Below are positions 17,523 through 26,278 of a stretch of DNA of 64,000 nt, piece after piece. Both the position numbers and the translations under genes were made by a program. Source of the DNA: Ulvibacter antarcticus (GTDB lineage Bacteria; Bacteroidota; Bacteroidia; Flavobacteriales; Flavobacteriaceae); assembly GCF_003688405.1 (NCBI RefSeq), contig NZ_REFC01000012.1, positions 186,001-250,000 on the forward strand, given 5' to 3'. The notes beneath the pieces are model-generated. The model searched no databases, was not told the origin of the DNA, and worked only from the letters and a program-made list of their open reading frames with translations. How positions within the stretch are numbered: the stretch's first letter is position 1; each line of letters opens with the position of its first letter.

Positions 17523-20261
17523 TTAATTTCTCTTTCTTCTCACTATCCACAAAATGAAAAGGATAATTAATATAATGATCATCCAGCACCATATGGGGCA
17601 GTGCCAACCTTTATTTCCATCCGGCTCCGTTTGAAAACCAGCTACTTTACCATAAACAAACGTTTGCCCTCCTATTACAGTCTCGTTGTCATTATTAACT
17701 TTAGCAAGCTGCGTGAAATTGATCGCATAACCCTTACCTAATTCCTTTGAATTGTCAGGCACATAGCTAATATCCATAATTCCAAACTCATTTGGTTCTA
17801 GATTTACATTTTCTATAAATGCACCCTTTTTGCTTATGTTTATTGTTCCATCTTCGTTTATGCTAATTCCATACCCTCGAGGTGGATTCTCTTTAAAGGT
17901 TTCTGCAAGCTTTCCAATTGGTTTTAATTGAATATGACCATTTTCGAAAGACATAGCCACACCATTCTCGTCTATCAGATCAAAAGTAAATTTAGCATTC
18001 ATACCTAGATTGGTCATATTCGAAATCACTGCCTGAGCTGGTGACATGGTTCCAGGGAGCAAGTCATACACACCAATGTTCTTCCATACTATATTATTAT
18101 TGTTACGGACATTGCCGTTTAAGGAACCTGTTTCAGGGAAGGTCATCCCAAATGGAGCAGATCCACTTGTAGTAATCCTGCTTAAAAGGCAAAAATGATT
18201 AGTATTAGTCCCAAATGCAGTAGCATAAGAAGCAGGGTTTGGTGGATTCCAAGGAAACTCAAATATTTCACTTGAATTAGCAGGTATTGGAGGTATTGTT
18301 TGAGAAGAAACAACATCTCCCATTAACATAGTATTTGGTCCTGGGTCAAAATATATCCCTCCATTCCATGGATCCATCCAACCTAGTCCAGCACCTGGTT
18401 TTGCCCAATAAAGAGTAATCTGCTCTGTTCCAGAGCTCATTATTGATCCTCTATTATGAACTTCAACATATACGTAGTTGGGATTCGAAGTTCCTGTTCT
18501 ATATTCCGCATTTTCATGGACATGGGCAAATGTGTATGGAGGTATATCTTGTGATTTCCTTACCCAAATATCTGGGCTTTGCCACATGTTACCTGTAAGT
18601 GGATTAGGTTCAGCACCAACATCACCTGCCAAATCTTTTGAATACAAGTCGGCAACTGGAGGCACCCATTTATTCCACTCTGTACCCCATCTATCACTTC
18701 CACCACTTGGGGATTCAGCGTATTGCTGAATTGTCCATAAAGAAAAATCGTCTGGGTCTATACAACTGCTAGAATAATCACCCCAGCGATTAGATGAACC
18801 ACTAAATATTTTGAAATATTTGGCCAAACCTGCCTTAAATTGTATAGAACCTTGTGTTGTGCTTAAGGGATCACTATTTAATCTGATAGAGTAATTGGCG
18901 CTAGCAAATTGTGCTGCTGAAAAACTAGAATACCCTATTAACAAATCATCATAAGCGTTAATTGCCAATGTAGGGTAAGCAAAAAAATTGGTCCCAGTAG
19001 CATCTTGGATTTTTTCATTTTGGACGACTGTTCCTGTTACAGGGTCTATTTGCCACCATTGAACCCCAGATCGTGTTGGACTTCCTCCTGAAGGTAGAAA
19101 GATAGTCTGTGCACACCATAAAGAACCATTCCTAAATACTGCATTTTGTACTCGACTGTCCCCATTGCTAATTAAATTAGAAACAGTTGATTGCGGGGCA
19201 AAGTCAGCACCCCCAGCAGGTATATCGGACCAATTTGTCGCAGCAGCAGGAAATAATAGCGTTGCGGCATAATTGGGGGTTGAAGGTGTTCCCGTTATTG
19301 TATATAGACGAATAATTCCCGAGCTACCATTCCAACTACTCACTAAATGTTCTGTTTCTTCTGAGTTGTCAAGAGTGATAGAGGGGCAACTGGCTCCTCC
19401 TTCTGTAGAAGGTCTATTGGATACAGTTGGTGTTGCAGACCCTCCATATAATGCAAGTTTATCAAACATATATACTATAGAATTCCCAAAAGCGTTAGTG
19501 CTAACAGCAAACATATTTCCTGTCACTACAATCCAATTCTTGTTAAAGCCAATGCTTGGATAATCAAACCAATTTGTATTCGAAGAATCTGGATCGAATT
19601 GATATAGACTCCAAATACCAGTGGGGTCATTCGTGTCTGAAACACCAACCATCAAAGCAGAGTTGGCAGATTGGCCATTAGCAACAGCAGTTATCATCCA
19701 TCGTGAATTAAAAGGATCATAAAGCACTTTAGGATCAAACATATTTGGAGACCCACCTAAAGAGGAGAAAAAAGCATCTAATCCTACAGTAGACATGGTA
19801 AGACCATTCTTGTCTTGAATCCTTACTTGGGTATTGAGTGCAACCATAAGATGGTTTGGTCCAACGGCACCCCCAATATCTGGAGGTATAGATGTGTTAT
19901 TATCTCCAAGCCCAGGAAAATTTGGATTAATATCATCATTACCTACTTTCTCTTTCTTTTTGATCTTTAGAGTTAGACTATCTCTTGGGGGTGCATCGTG
20001 GCGCTTTATATCTGCACCTGGTGGTAATCTAAGGTTTTCTGGAATACGCACCTCGTTTTGGGGTTTCTTTTTCTTTATGGAGTCTGTTAAGGATTTAGGG
20101 TCTTTAGCCAGTTCCTTGAAGTTTAATTTTGCAGTTTTAACGGGGCCTACCTTTGTGTCTTTTTGTTGCTGTCCGTAGCTAATTGAAAAAATTAGGAAGC
20201 AAATAATCATTAATGACAATGATCTGAATTGTCTAGAAGTTGCTTTATCCATGATCTTCAT
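17523..20261 (-). CDS. Large exported protein with C-terminal Cys-TM-Arg anchor
   Basis: A 912-residue protein with a signal peptide (core about 14-29, cleavage near SYG|Q). After a charged linker (30-110), a large domain starts with PPDIGGAVGPNHLMVALNTQ and runs on with FDPKVLYDPF, DYPSIGFNKNWIVVTGNMF and SDRWGTEWNKW, which looks like a secreted beta-propeller. The last 28 residues (885-912) hold two cysteines (888, 892), a hydrophobic span (893-907) and RRKR. It has no Por (T9SS) sorting tail. The tripartite end resembles exosortase or rhombosortase-type sorting signals, or it may simply be a membrane anchor. The ATG at 20261 was chosen; the Met at codon 4 is an alternative. Confidence 0.65.
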   Translation of the reverse strand: MKIMDKATSRQFRSLSLMIICFLIFSISYGQQQKDTKVGPVKTAKLNFKELAKDPKSLTDSIKKKKPQNEVRIPENLRLPPGADIKRHDAPPRDSLTLKIKKKEKVGNDDINPNFPGLGDNNTSIPPDIGGAVGPNHLMVALNTQVRIQDKNGLTMSTVGLDAFFSSLGGSPNMFDPKVLYDPFNSRWMITAVANGQSANSALMVGVSDTNDPTGIWSLYQFDPDSSNTNWFDYPSIGFNKNWIVVTGNMFAVSTNAFGNSIVYMFDKLALYGGSATPTVSNRPSTEGGASCPSITLDNSEETEHLVSSWNGSSGIIRLYTITGTPSTPNYAATLLFPAAATNWSDIPAGGADFAPQSTVSNLISNGDSRVQNAVFRNGSLWCAQTIFLPSGGSPTRSGVQWWQIDPVTGTVVQNEKIQDATGTNFFAYPTLAINAYDDLLIGYSSFSAAQFASANYSIRLNSDPLSTTQGSIQFKAGLAKYFKIFSGSSNRWGDYSSSCIDPDDFSLWTIQQYAESPSGGSDRWGTEWNKWVPPVADLYSKDLAGDVGAEPNPLTGNMWQSPDIWVRKSQDIPPYTFAHVHENAEYRTGTSNPNYVYVEVHNRGSIMSSGTEQITLYWAKPGAGLGWMDPWNGGIYFDPGPNTMLMGDVVSSQTIPPIPANSSEIFEFPWNPPNPASYATAFGTNTNHFCLLSRITTSGSAPFGMTFPETGSLNGNVRNNNNIVWKNIGVYDLLPGTMSPAQAVISNMTNLGMNAKFTFDLIDENGVAMSFENGHIQLKPIGKLAETFKENPPRGYGISINEDGTINISKKGAFIENVNLEPNEFGIMDISYVPDNSKELGKGYAINFTQLAKVNNDNETVIGGQTFVYGKVAGFQTEPDGNKGWHCPIWCWMIIILIILFILWIVRRKRN

Positions 20262-20336
20262 TATTTAAATGGTTTAAAATACAAATATCAACTATATATA
20301 CATGATAATCAATGGTATAATAAACCTTTCTGTAGG

Positions 20337-20373
20337 GGTAAATCACCCTTTTCACAGAGGTAAATCACCCTTT
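20337..20373 (-). promoter_or_regulatory. Tandem operator-like repeats upstream of the 912-residue gene
   Basis: GGTAAATCACCCTTT occurs at 20337-20351 and again at 20359-20373. The 22-base period is two helical turns, so a regulator could bind both on one face. The copies contain a GGGT / ACCC pair like the palindromes at 12779 and 22158, plus an AATCACC word like the second palindrome at those sites. They lie about 75-110 bases upstream of the start codon at 20261. Confidence 0.5.
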
Positions 20374-20461
20374 ATAAGTATCCTTTCTTTGTTCTTTTCT
20401 GGTCTTTCTGAAGCTTTCTAATATCATCTAAAAGGTTTAATCACCTATTTTGATTCACACT

Positions 20462-20540
20462 ATTCTCAGCAACTGGTATTAAAACTAGTTGAAATTTTAA
20501 TTAACCCTGAGTTCGTGCCGAGCTTTTCGTTGAAGTATGA
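20462..20540. repeat. 29-base repeat, second copy, with degenerate repeat end (copy F)
   Basis: The first 29 bases (20462-20490) match 17272-17300 with one mismatch. What follows (TTTTAATTAACCCTGAG, then GAGCTTTTCGTTGAAG) is a degraded version of the GC-rich end of copies B and D. Confidence 0.5.
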
Positions 20541-20633
20541 AATTGCCTCCTATTAACTTTCGATTGCTTTGTATGAATAAAATGCTCAAGCTTTTTTTTC
20601 TACATACAATAATGTAGTAATTCTTTTCAGCGT

Positions 20634-22115
20634 TTAATGTTCTTTAATTAATTCAAATCTTTTTGATTGGTTTGAATATTCCAGATTATGAATATCCCAC
20701 TTGCTATGAGCCGATTGGACTTCCAGTTTACTGGCCATGATCATTCTTTTGCCATCGGTACGTAAATTTATCATTCCGTATTTGGTTAAGAAACTGTTGA
20801 TTTTTTTATTGGCTGCAGTAATCTTTTTACGCACTCCAGCGGCTTCAACAAGGTCTGTGATTGTTTTTAATCCTTTGGTGAGTTCTTCTACCTTATTAAA
20901 AAGTTTGTTGAGTTCCTTAGCTTTGCTTAGTGTGATCTCAACATTGGATCTTGAAAGTTCAGTTGAAAAAATTAATGGTCGTTTACCATAGCCACATTTC
21001 CCAAAAGCACCTATAGCATCCGGACGTGGATGACCATAACTTTCTTCATCTCCCGACGAAATTACCGTAACACCAGAATTGATGGATTCTAAAAATTCAT
21101 AATTAAAATGATTACTTCCATGATGACATGCTTTAGCAGCATCGACAACAAGCTCATTTAATTCTCCTTTATCTTTATAATACTTATGGATTATTTCACC
21201 GAATTCTGAATTAACATCACCTCCCAGTAGAATACGTACCTTATCATATATGAGTTTTAAGATTAAGGAATGTCCATTTTTATCCTTTCCGGTATTTTTG
21301 ATTGATCTTAGAAACTTACGTCCACTTTTTTCCTCATGAATAGGACCTAATACGCGCATCGAGAATTGTTTATTCCTAATTTTGTTCTCTTTTTCATATT
21401 GATCGACATATTTGTTTTCCTCCATTAGACCTTTAAATTCAACATTTTCACTATGTTTAAGACAAGTATTCAATGTTTTACAGTAGGTAGAACGCGTTCC
21501 AGATCTATTGGCACCATTGGTGATTAAAGCTTTCATTTCATCCGAAGTACGGACTAATTCAAATATAGAGTTGTCCTTCTGTTCTCCAAAGGGTAAATTA
21601 CCTGGTCGTTCGACTAAACAGTTGTGATATATTTTATCAAAATGCAGTAGCTTGTTTTTAAAAATATCTCGAAATCCGCCGTAATGATCCAGGTCAGAAT
21701 GGCTTATAACAGCATTTAGTGGAAACGACATTGGTTTCTTCTTATTATAGAGGTAGAATCTCCATGTTAGGTAGCGATTCATATTATTCCCCTTGCCTGC
21801 ATCTATTATGAAATGCTGGTCGTCCGGTGTTACCATATGACAGCCATCACCTTGACCGATATCAACGAAGTTAACTTCTAATATGCGATCTTTTCGGATC
21901 TCAGCAACCTTCATCCAGCCTGTATTTCCACGCCCTCTTACTCTAACTCGTTTATTCTTAATATCGGTATTTAGAATTTTAACGTAGTCGCCAAAAAGGA
22001 GATGATTAAACCACGATTTCCCTGTATGTTTCTTGAATATTTTTGCCGAAGGGTATTCAGCAAAACAATAGTTTACTGATCCCTCATTGTAAAGTTCCTT
22101 AGATAATTGAGTCAT
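20634..22115 (-). CDS. Metallo-beta-lactamase fold protein, ComEC-like, with SH3-like N-terminus
   Basis: A 493-residue soluble protein. Residues 40-72 look like a bacterial SH3 module (FGDYVKILN, VRVRGRGNTGWMKVAEI). From residue 80 a ComEC-type metallo-beta-lactamase domain follows: VDIGQGDG (84-91), IIDAG (103-107), metal motif SHSDLDH (138-144), LLGGDV (296-301), KACHHGSNH (328-336) and SSGDEESYGHP (353-363). Residues 375-450 form a helical, coiled-coil-like part that ComEC lacks, and the C-terminal 40 residues are unknown. There is no membrane part, so it is not the DNA channel itself. It is probably a metal-dependent hydrolase, perhaps acting on nucleic acid. Its promoter resembles that of the six-gene operon. 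Confidence 0.75.
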   Translation of the reverse strand: MTQLSKELYNEGSVNYCFAEYPSAKIFKKHTGKSWFNHLLFGDYVKILNTDIKNKRVRVRGRGNTGWMKVAEIRKDRILEVNFVDIGQGDGCHMVTPDDQHFIIDAGKGNNMNRYLTWRFYLYNKKKPMSFPLNAVISHSDLDHYGGFRDIFKNKLLHFDKIYHNCLVERPGNLPFGEQKDNSIFELVRTSDEMKALITNGANRSGTRSTYCKTLNTCLKHSENVEFKGLMEENKYVDQYEKENKIRNKQFSMRVLGPIHEEKSGRKFLRSIKNTGKDKNGHSLILKLIYDKVRILLGGDVNSEFGEIIHKYYKDKGELNELVVDAAKACHHGSNHFNYEFLESINSGVTVISSGDEESYGHPRPDAIGAFGKCGYGKRPLIFSTELSRSNVEITLSKAKELNKLFNKVEELTKGLKTITDLVEAAGVRKKITAANKKINSFLTKYGMINLRTDGKRMIMASKLEVQSAHSKWDIHNLEYSNQSKRFELIKEH

Positions 22116-22596
22116 GATTTTTTAAGTTAAATTAAGTCACAAATGTTGAATAAGTAGATACCCGTTATTGGGTATATCAAACTTATAGTGTGCTTAATTG
22201 TAATCTTTAAGGAGAGTTTAATCACTAATATTCAAGTGATTAAGTAAATATATAAAAAATAATAAGAAATTAAGAGTACAGCTTAAATAATAGTAAAATA
22301 AGAAGATTAGACATTCCGTACTATGTGCTATTGCAAATATTTGCTGCTGCCGAATACGTCTTTTTAATAGGTGATTTAATAGATCGATTCATCTTACAAC
22401 TCCCACCCTGTTCTGAGGTTGTTTAATTCAGTCGATGGAAATATACCGCAGTAATCCATGAAGTTTAGTACTATGACACATTAAGTAAGCTACACGCTAC
22501 TACGGGTGAACTACGGGTGAACTTTGGCTTCGTATACATTATATAGTAAAGAAACTGTGCTAAACCAATGAGGGTTTTGTTAGAGCGATTTGTAAT
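22116..22596. other. 480-base gene-free stretch
   Basis: The first 130 bases hold the double palindrome upstream of 22115. The rest has no gene that I can support. An 11-base tandem pair CTACGGGTGAA lies at about 22497-22520. Confidence 0.5.
22158..22243 (-). promoter_or_regulatory. Double-palindrome control region of the metallo-beta-lactamase gene
   Basis: Palindrome 1 (22158-22175) has arms ATACCC / GGGTAT around GTTATT and can be read as TACCCGT-TA-TTGGGTA (7-2-7). Palindrome 2 (22218-22243) has perfect 9-base arms TTAATCACT / AGTGATTAA with an 8-base spacer, flanked by AAGGAGAG. Both elements, their order and their rough distance (42 bases here, 37 at 12799-12835) match the region upstream of 12720. 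Palindrome 1 is 42 bases from the start codon. Confidence 0.6.
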
Positions 22597-23391
22597 TTAG
22601 ATAACGGCGATAATCTGTGCCGACTGTCCGGTTTTGAGTGCTGTAATGGCATTATTTTCTTCTCTGCCAAATTGCACACTTAAACCAATTACTAATGCCA
22701 CATCTGCAGTAGGGATTTGTGATTGTGGAATGTCTAATTGCAAGACCATTGGATCTCGCCATTGGGTTATGGCTATAAAGCCCGTTGTTTGGGTAGCGCC
22801 CATGCTATTTTGTACAGGGTTGGTGGGTTGGTATTTTAGGGTGGCCTCAGTCCAATGATGGTTTGCTACCCAGGCAATGGCTGCAGTGATCTCAATGTGT
22901 GTGGCGGTTGCTGCTTTTGCTTTTGGCAGTTTAATGCTGCTGTTAGTATTGGATATAGTGATTTGTCCACGGTCCGGGCTATGTGTGATTTGCCAATTAG
23001 GTGTGACATATTTAGATGCCGGCTGTGCCCTATTTAAAGGAAATCCTATGAGTATATTGCCATTAATGCGCAGATTACCTTCTCGTTGCCCCAAGGTGCC
23101 CTTACCCGCTGCAATAAGGTGACGGCACTCTCCAGTTAAATAGCTTGCCACATAGGTTTCCTGAAACTGTTTGCCCCAGGCTCCCCAAGCTCGACGGATC
23201 GATTTACTAATATAGGTCGCTCCGGCGAATTCGTGGTTGTTCTTTTTTACGTTGGCGAAGGCCGGGTCGTATTTTATACGTGACGCAGAAGGCCCTGTAG
23301 CCTTGCGAACAATATCTTTACCATTGAGTTTGTAAAAACACAGATCGCCAACAGTACCTTTAAATTTTAAAAAACTTTTGTTTTCTGCCAT
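22597..23391 (-). CDS. Conserved flavobacterial hypothetical protein
   Basis: A 264-residue protein. Its start (FLKFKGTVGDLCFYKLNGKD, then IVRKATG and DPAFANVKKNNHEFAGA) matches a family that I know only as hypothetical proteins of Flavobacteriaceae. The middle (150-175) is beta-rich and the C-terminal part has two similar strand sets. There is no signal peptide. It is visibly richer in G+C and in Ala than its neighbours, which suggests a recent or separate origin. It lies between the metallo-beta-lactamase gene and the gluconokinase remnant. I can give no function. Confidence 0.6.
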   Translation of the reverse strand: MAENKSFLKFKGTVGDLCFYKLNGKDIVRKATGPSASRIKYDPAFANVKKNNHEFAGATYISKSIRRAWGAWGKQFQETYVASYLTGECRHLIAAGKGTLGQREGNLRINGNILIGFPLNRAQPASKYVTPNWQITHSPDRGQITISNTNSSIKLPKAKAATATHIEITAAIAWVANHHWTEATLKYQPTNPVQNSMGATQTTGFIAITQWRDPMVLQLDIPQSQIPTADVALVIGLSVQFGREENNAITALKTGQSAQIIAVI

Positions 23392-23499
23392 AGCGCTCCC
23401 CTATTTGGCTCTAATAAATATACAAATATTTGGGGAATGCTTTTGGTTGAGGGTTTTTTGAGCTGTATTTAAGATTGAAATTCTATTTTATATAATGCC

Positions 23500-23590
23500 T
23501 ATTAGTAAGAGCCCATCTCGAAACCATTTTATACAGACTAACACTCAAAGTGTTCCATCAGCCTTTTTAAGAAAGAAAAAGTTAAGTTGA
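23500..23590. repeat. Dispersed intergenic repeat, weak copy G
   Basis: TATACAGACTAACACTCAAAG, then TGTTCCATCAG and TTTTTAAGAAAGAAAAAG, follow the order of copy C (TACAGACTAG, AGTATTCCATTA, AGAAGAAAAAAAC). The similarity is weak, and it is the rightmost copy that I noticed. Confidence 0.3.
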
Positions 23591-23598
23591 AAATCAAA

Positions 23599-23865
23599 AT
23601 GATAGAAATTAGTAAATATGTAATTTTCGTAATGAGAGTTTCGGGCGTGGGTAAAAGCACTATTGGATCCCTGCTTTCCGAAGAATTAAATATTCCGTTT
23701 TTTGATGGAGATGATTACCATGCGTAATCTAATGTAGTTAAAATGGCAAGTGGGGAAGCCTTAAATGATGAAGATCGTTATGAGTCCCCTACTCCTGTAC
23801 TATTAGCTTCGGAAAAAATTGTCATCGCAATGGAACCTATACTAAGCGAGTGGCAGTGTTAAGGA
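23599..23865 (+). pseudogene. gntK: Gluconokinase remnant
   Basis: From the ATG at 23599 the frame reads a P-loop ([12 protein letters not shown], normally MGVSGSGKST) and then [13 protein letters not shown], and stops at a TAA (23725-23727) where functional enzymes continue. The same frame resumes with SNVVKMASGEALNDEDRYES, the expected next gluconokinase segment, and then loses similarity. Everything after the NDEDR region (more than half of a normal enzyme of about 165-175 residues) is gone. Gluconokinase phosphorylates gluconate to 6-phosphogluconate, and this copy cannot make it. Decay by point mutation plus deletion is the simplest reading. Confidence 0.85.
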
Positions 23866-23902
23866 CTGGTGCCGAATGATAAAATAATGTGATTTGAAAA
23901 CG

Positions 23903-25942
23903 TTATTTTTTAATAATTTTCTTAGTTATACTGTTATCTGAAACAGAAATATTTAAAAAATAGACTCCAGTATTTAGCCCACTAAGATCTAATTTATTTG
24001 AATCAGTACTTTGACCGGATATATCCCCATTCAATACCTCCTGCCCCATTATATTAACTATGGTGTACGGTAATTTTTCGTTAGTTGATGTATAATCTAA
24101 CTTGACATTGATCTCATTAGTGGCCGGGTTCGGATAGATAACTACTTGTTCATGATTCGTTAAGTCATGATTGGTTACAGGAAGAATTACAGAAGTATCA
24201 ATGGAAAAAAGTGTATTCCCCATAGCGATATACCATTGGTCGTTATAATAATAAGGACTTCCTAATGTATTATTATTTGATATTTGAAAAAGGTCTCCGT
24301 CTCCAGTATATAAATATCGATTATTATCGGTAGCGAAAATAATCTCTCCTAATTCATTTAACGCTTCAATATAACTGTTAGTACCAAAAGGAGCTGCTAT
24401 CACTGTCTCTCCCGTTGGCTTTCTTAACATTATTAATTCCTGGCCTAAGTTTCCTTTTTTATTAAAAGCGATATAACCATTATTGATCTTATAATAAGCA
24501 TCATAGAGATAATCCTCCCCAACTTCTCTAAGTTCAATCTCTTCAGTCCCATCAAATAACACCGTTGAAAAATAATCTCCATCAAGATCCTTAACATAAA
24601 CATAAGAAGTACCGTCTGACATTACATCCCTGTTTTTAAGCTCATCTGTAATACCATCGGTAGTAATGTATTCCTTGATTCCATTGTTTAGTAAAACAAT
24701 ATTTCCTTCATCATCATAATACAGTATATTATTATTATCTACTCTTTTTTCTATACTATCATAATCCTCTTCCCCGTGAAAACCATCTAAGAAAGAGACA
24801 TTCAACGGGTCAGCTACTTCTTGAAGGAAATAATGAGGTTGACAAACCTGAAGGTATGTGCCAGGTGAGATTTCAATGTATTCGCATACATAGAGGCTAA
24901 ACATTAAATCATCTCCAACAATTGGATTTGTAGGTAGTTGCACGATATGGTTTTCATCATCATAATCTGGAATACCTGTGTACCCAATTTGTGTTGTACT
25001 ATTAGTGTTCCATATAAAACGATGTCCCCTACTAAGATATTCAAAATCATTTCCGCTAAAAATAACTGCTTGATCTAATAATTTAAAAGCTCCATTGCCT
25101 TGTAATGGAATAATTGTGGAGAGTGGAATATCAGTAACCAGATTTGTATTCATATCAACTTTGGATACAGCTTTAAGACCATATTTTAATTGACTGTTAT
25201 GAAAGACATCATTTCTTTCAACAAAAAGTAAATTATTTCCGTCAAAATCCATTATCTCATTTTCAACTGTATATTCTTCTATTAGAGTTTCACTAGTATC
25301 AACATAAACCTGTCTGGTAACGGACGTTGTTTGACCTCTTGCATCAGTAACACTCAAAAACATTCTCATCTCTCTATTTAAAAAGAACGAAAAATCTACA
25401 ACTTGTAAAATTGCTGAGCCGGAACTTAAACTATAAATAAGATTCCCATTATCGTCATATATTTCAACCTTGTATGATAAGCTAACCGGAAGATCGTTCT
25501 CAATATCCGTCCCGTCAAAATCGAATACTAATTCTGGTCTCGCAACACTATGATCCAATGGTAATACAACATTTATCTCCGGCTTTGTATCAAAAATAAT
25601 GATTATATTTTGTGTGCCTGTATTATCAAAAACATCTGTAGCAGTTATTTGCAGGGTTTGCACTCCTTGAGGCACACCTATAAGACTTAATGTACCTTCA
25701 AATGCACTATTTCCTACTGAAGTAAGTTGTATTGTGTTACCATTAACAACAGCTTCCACATCTGAAATTTCGTAGGTGGAGGTTATTATTACTCCTACGT
25801 ACATATCTTCTCCAACGATTGTATTATCATAAGGATTAAAACTTTCGACAGTAATACCTTGTCCATAACCATTAAAAGCACTAATAATCAATAATATAAG
25901 TAATACTGAAGCTCTTTTTATTAGGTTTTTTGGACAAAGCAT
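23903..25942 (-). CDS. T9SS-exported protein with Por sorting domain
   Basis: A 679-residue protein with a signal peptide (core about 12-22, cleavage near GYG|Q). Residues 30-215 look like two Ig-like or cadherin-like beta domains (SFNPYDNTIVGEDMYVGVII, then SVTDARGQTTSVTRQVYVD). A middle part follows with repeated strand motifs, perhaps a beta-propeller. The last 80 residues (600-679) are a type A T9SS sorting domain: VVIYPNPATNEINV, a central YTIVNIMGQEV, and the typical end LNTGVYFLNISV...TKKIIKK. It should therefore cross the outer membrane by type IX secretion and be released or attached at the surface. The substrate is unknown. It stands alone on its strand. Confidence 0.85.
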   Translation of the reverse strand: MLCPKNLIKRASVLLILLIISAFNGYGQGITVESFNPYDNTIVGEDMYVGVIITSTYEISDVEAVVNGNTIQLTSVGNSAFEGTLSLIGVPQGVQTLQITATDVFDNTGTQNIIIIFDTKPEINVVLPLDHSVARPELVFDFDGTDIENDLPVSLSYKVEIYDDNGNLIYSLSSGSAILQVVDFSFFLNREMRMFLSVTDARGQTTSVTRQVYVDTSETLIEEYTVENEIMDFDGNNLLFVERNDVFHNSQLKYGLKAVSKVDMNTNLVTDIPLSTIIPLQGNGAFKLLDQAVIFSGNDFEYLSRGHRFIWNTNSTTQIGYTGIPDYDDENHIVQLPTNPIVGDDLMFSLYVCEYIEISPGTYLQVCQPHYFLQEVADPLNVSFLDGFHGEEDYDSIEKRVDNNNILYYDDEGNIVLLNNGIKEYITTDGITDELKNRDVMSDGTSYVYVKDLDGDYFSTVLFDGTEEIELREVGEDYLYDAYYKINNGYIAFNKKGNLGQELIMLRKPTGETVIAAPFGTNSYIEALNELGEIIFATDNNRYLYTGDGDLFQISNNNTLGSPYYYNDQWYIAMGNTLFSIDTSVILPVTNHDLTNHEQVVIYPNPATNEINVKLDYTSTNEKLPYTIVNIMGQEVLNGDISGQSTDSNKLDLSGLNTGVYFLNISVSDNSITKKIIKK

Positions 25943-26080
25943 ATGGGTGTTGATTAATTAATTTGTATCAATATATAAAAATTATATGACTCCATTATTT
26001 GACTCCATGGAATAACTCCAGACACCATTATTCGTTGGATTGTTGGATCGTTTCAAAGTATCAAACTTGCAGAGTCGCAG

Positions 26081-26134
26081 AGTTGAAAAGTCGCAGAGTT
26101 TTTATTATAATTAATTTCCAGCATCCAGCATCCA
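26081..26134. repeat. 54-base direct repeat, left copy
   Basis: Identical over 54 bases to 27549-27602, and both copies run into the CCAGCAT heptamer array. Weaker identity extends upstream (26046-26064 with 27530-27548). The two copies bracket the serine-hydrolase lipoprotein gene. Confidence 0.85.
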
Positions 26135-26278
26135 GCATCCACCTTCGAGCATCCAGCATCCAACTTCCAGCTTCCTTCTTCATTTCTTCTTTCCTCTTTC
26201 TTCTTTCTTCTTTTCTCTTTTTCACTGTTCACTGCTCACCATTCACTGCTCACTACTCACTATTCACTATTCACTACT
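26118..26278. repeat. Heptamer arrays CCAGCAT and TTCACTA/TTCACTG
   Basis: CCAGCAT units run from 26118 to about 26176 with interruptions (CCACCTTCGAG, CCAACTT). A pyrimidine-rich tract follows, and then TTCACTG/CTCACTA/TTCACTA units at 26221-26278. Every array in this part of the window has a 7-base unit. The start of the second array (26221-26246) is an exact reverse complement of 31680-31705. Confidence 0.8.

Larger units (their letters stand above)
20262..20633. other. 370-base gene-free stretch upstream of the 912-residue gene
   Basis: The half next to 20261 carries tandem operator-like repeats (20337-20373) and AAAAGGTTTAATCACC (20430-20445). The far half has the second copy of the 29-base repeat and a degenerate repeat end (copy F, 20462-20540). 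No gene is apparent. Confidence 0.55.

Noticed and set aside
17523-20261. T9SS sorting tail on the 912-residue protein
   Set aside because: The C-terminus is a Cys-TM-Arg segment with no PNP or GxYxV(K) motif, so the type IX route is not supported.
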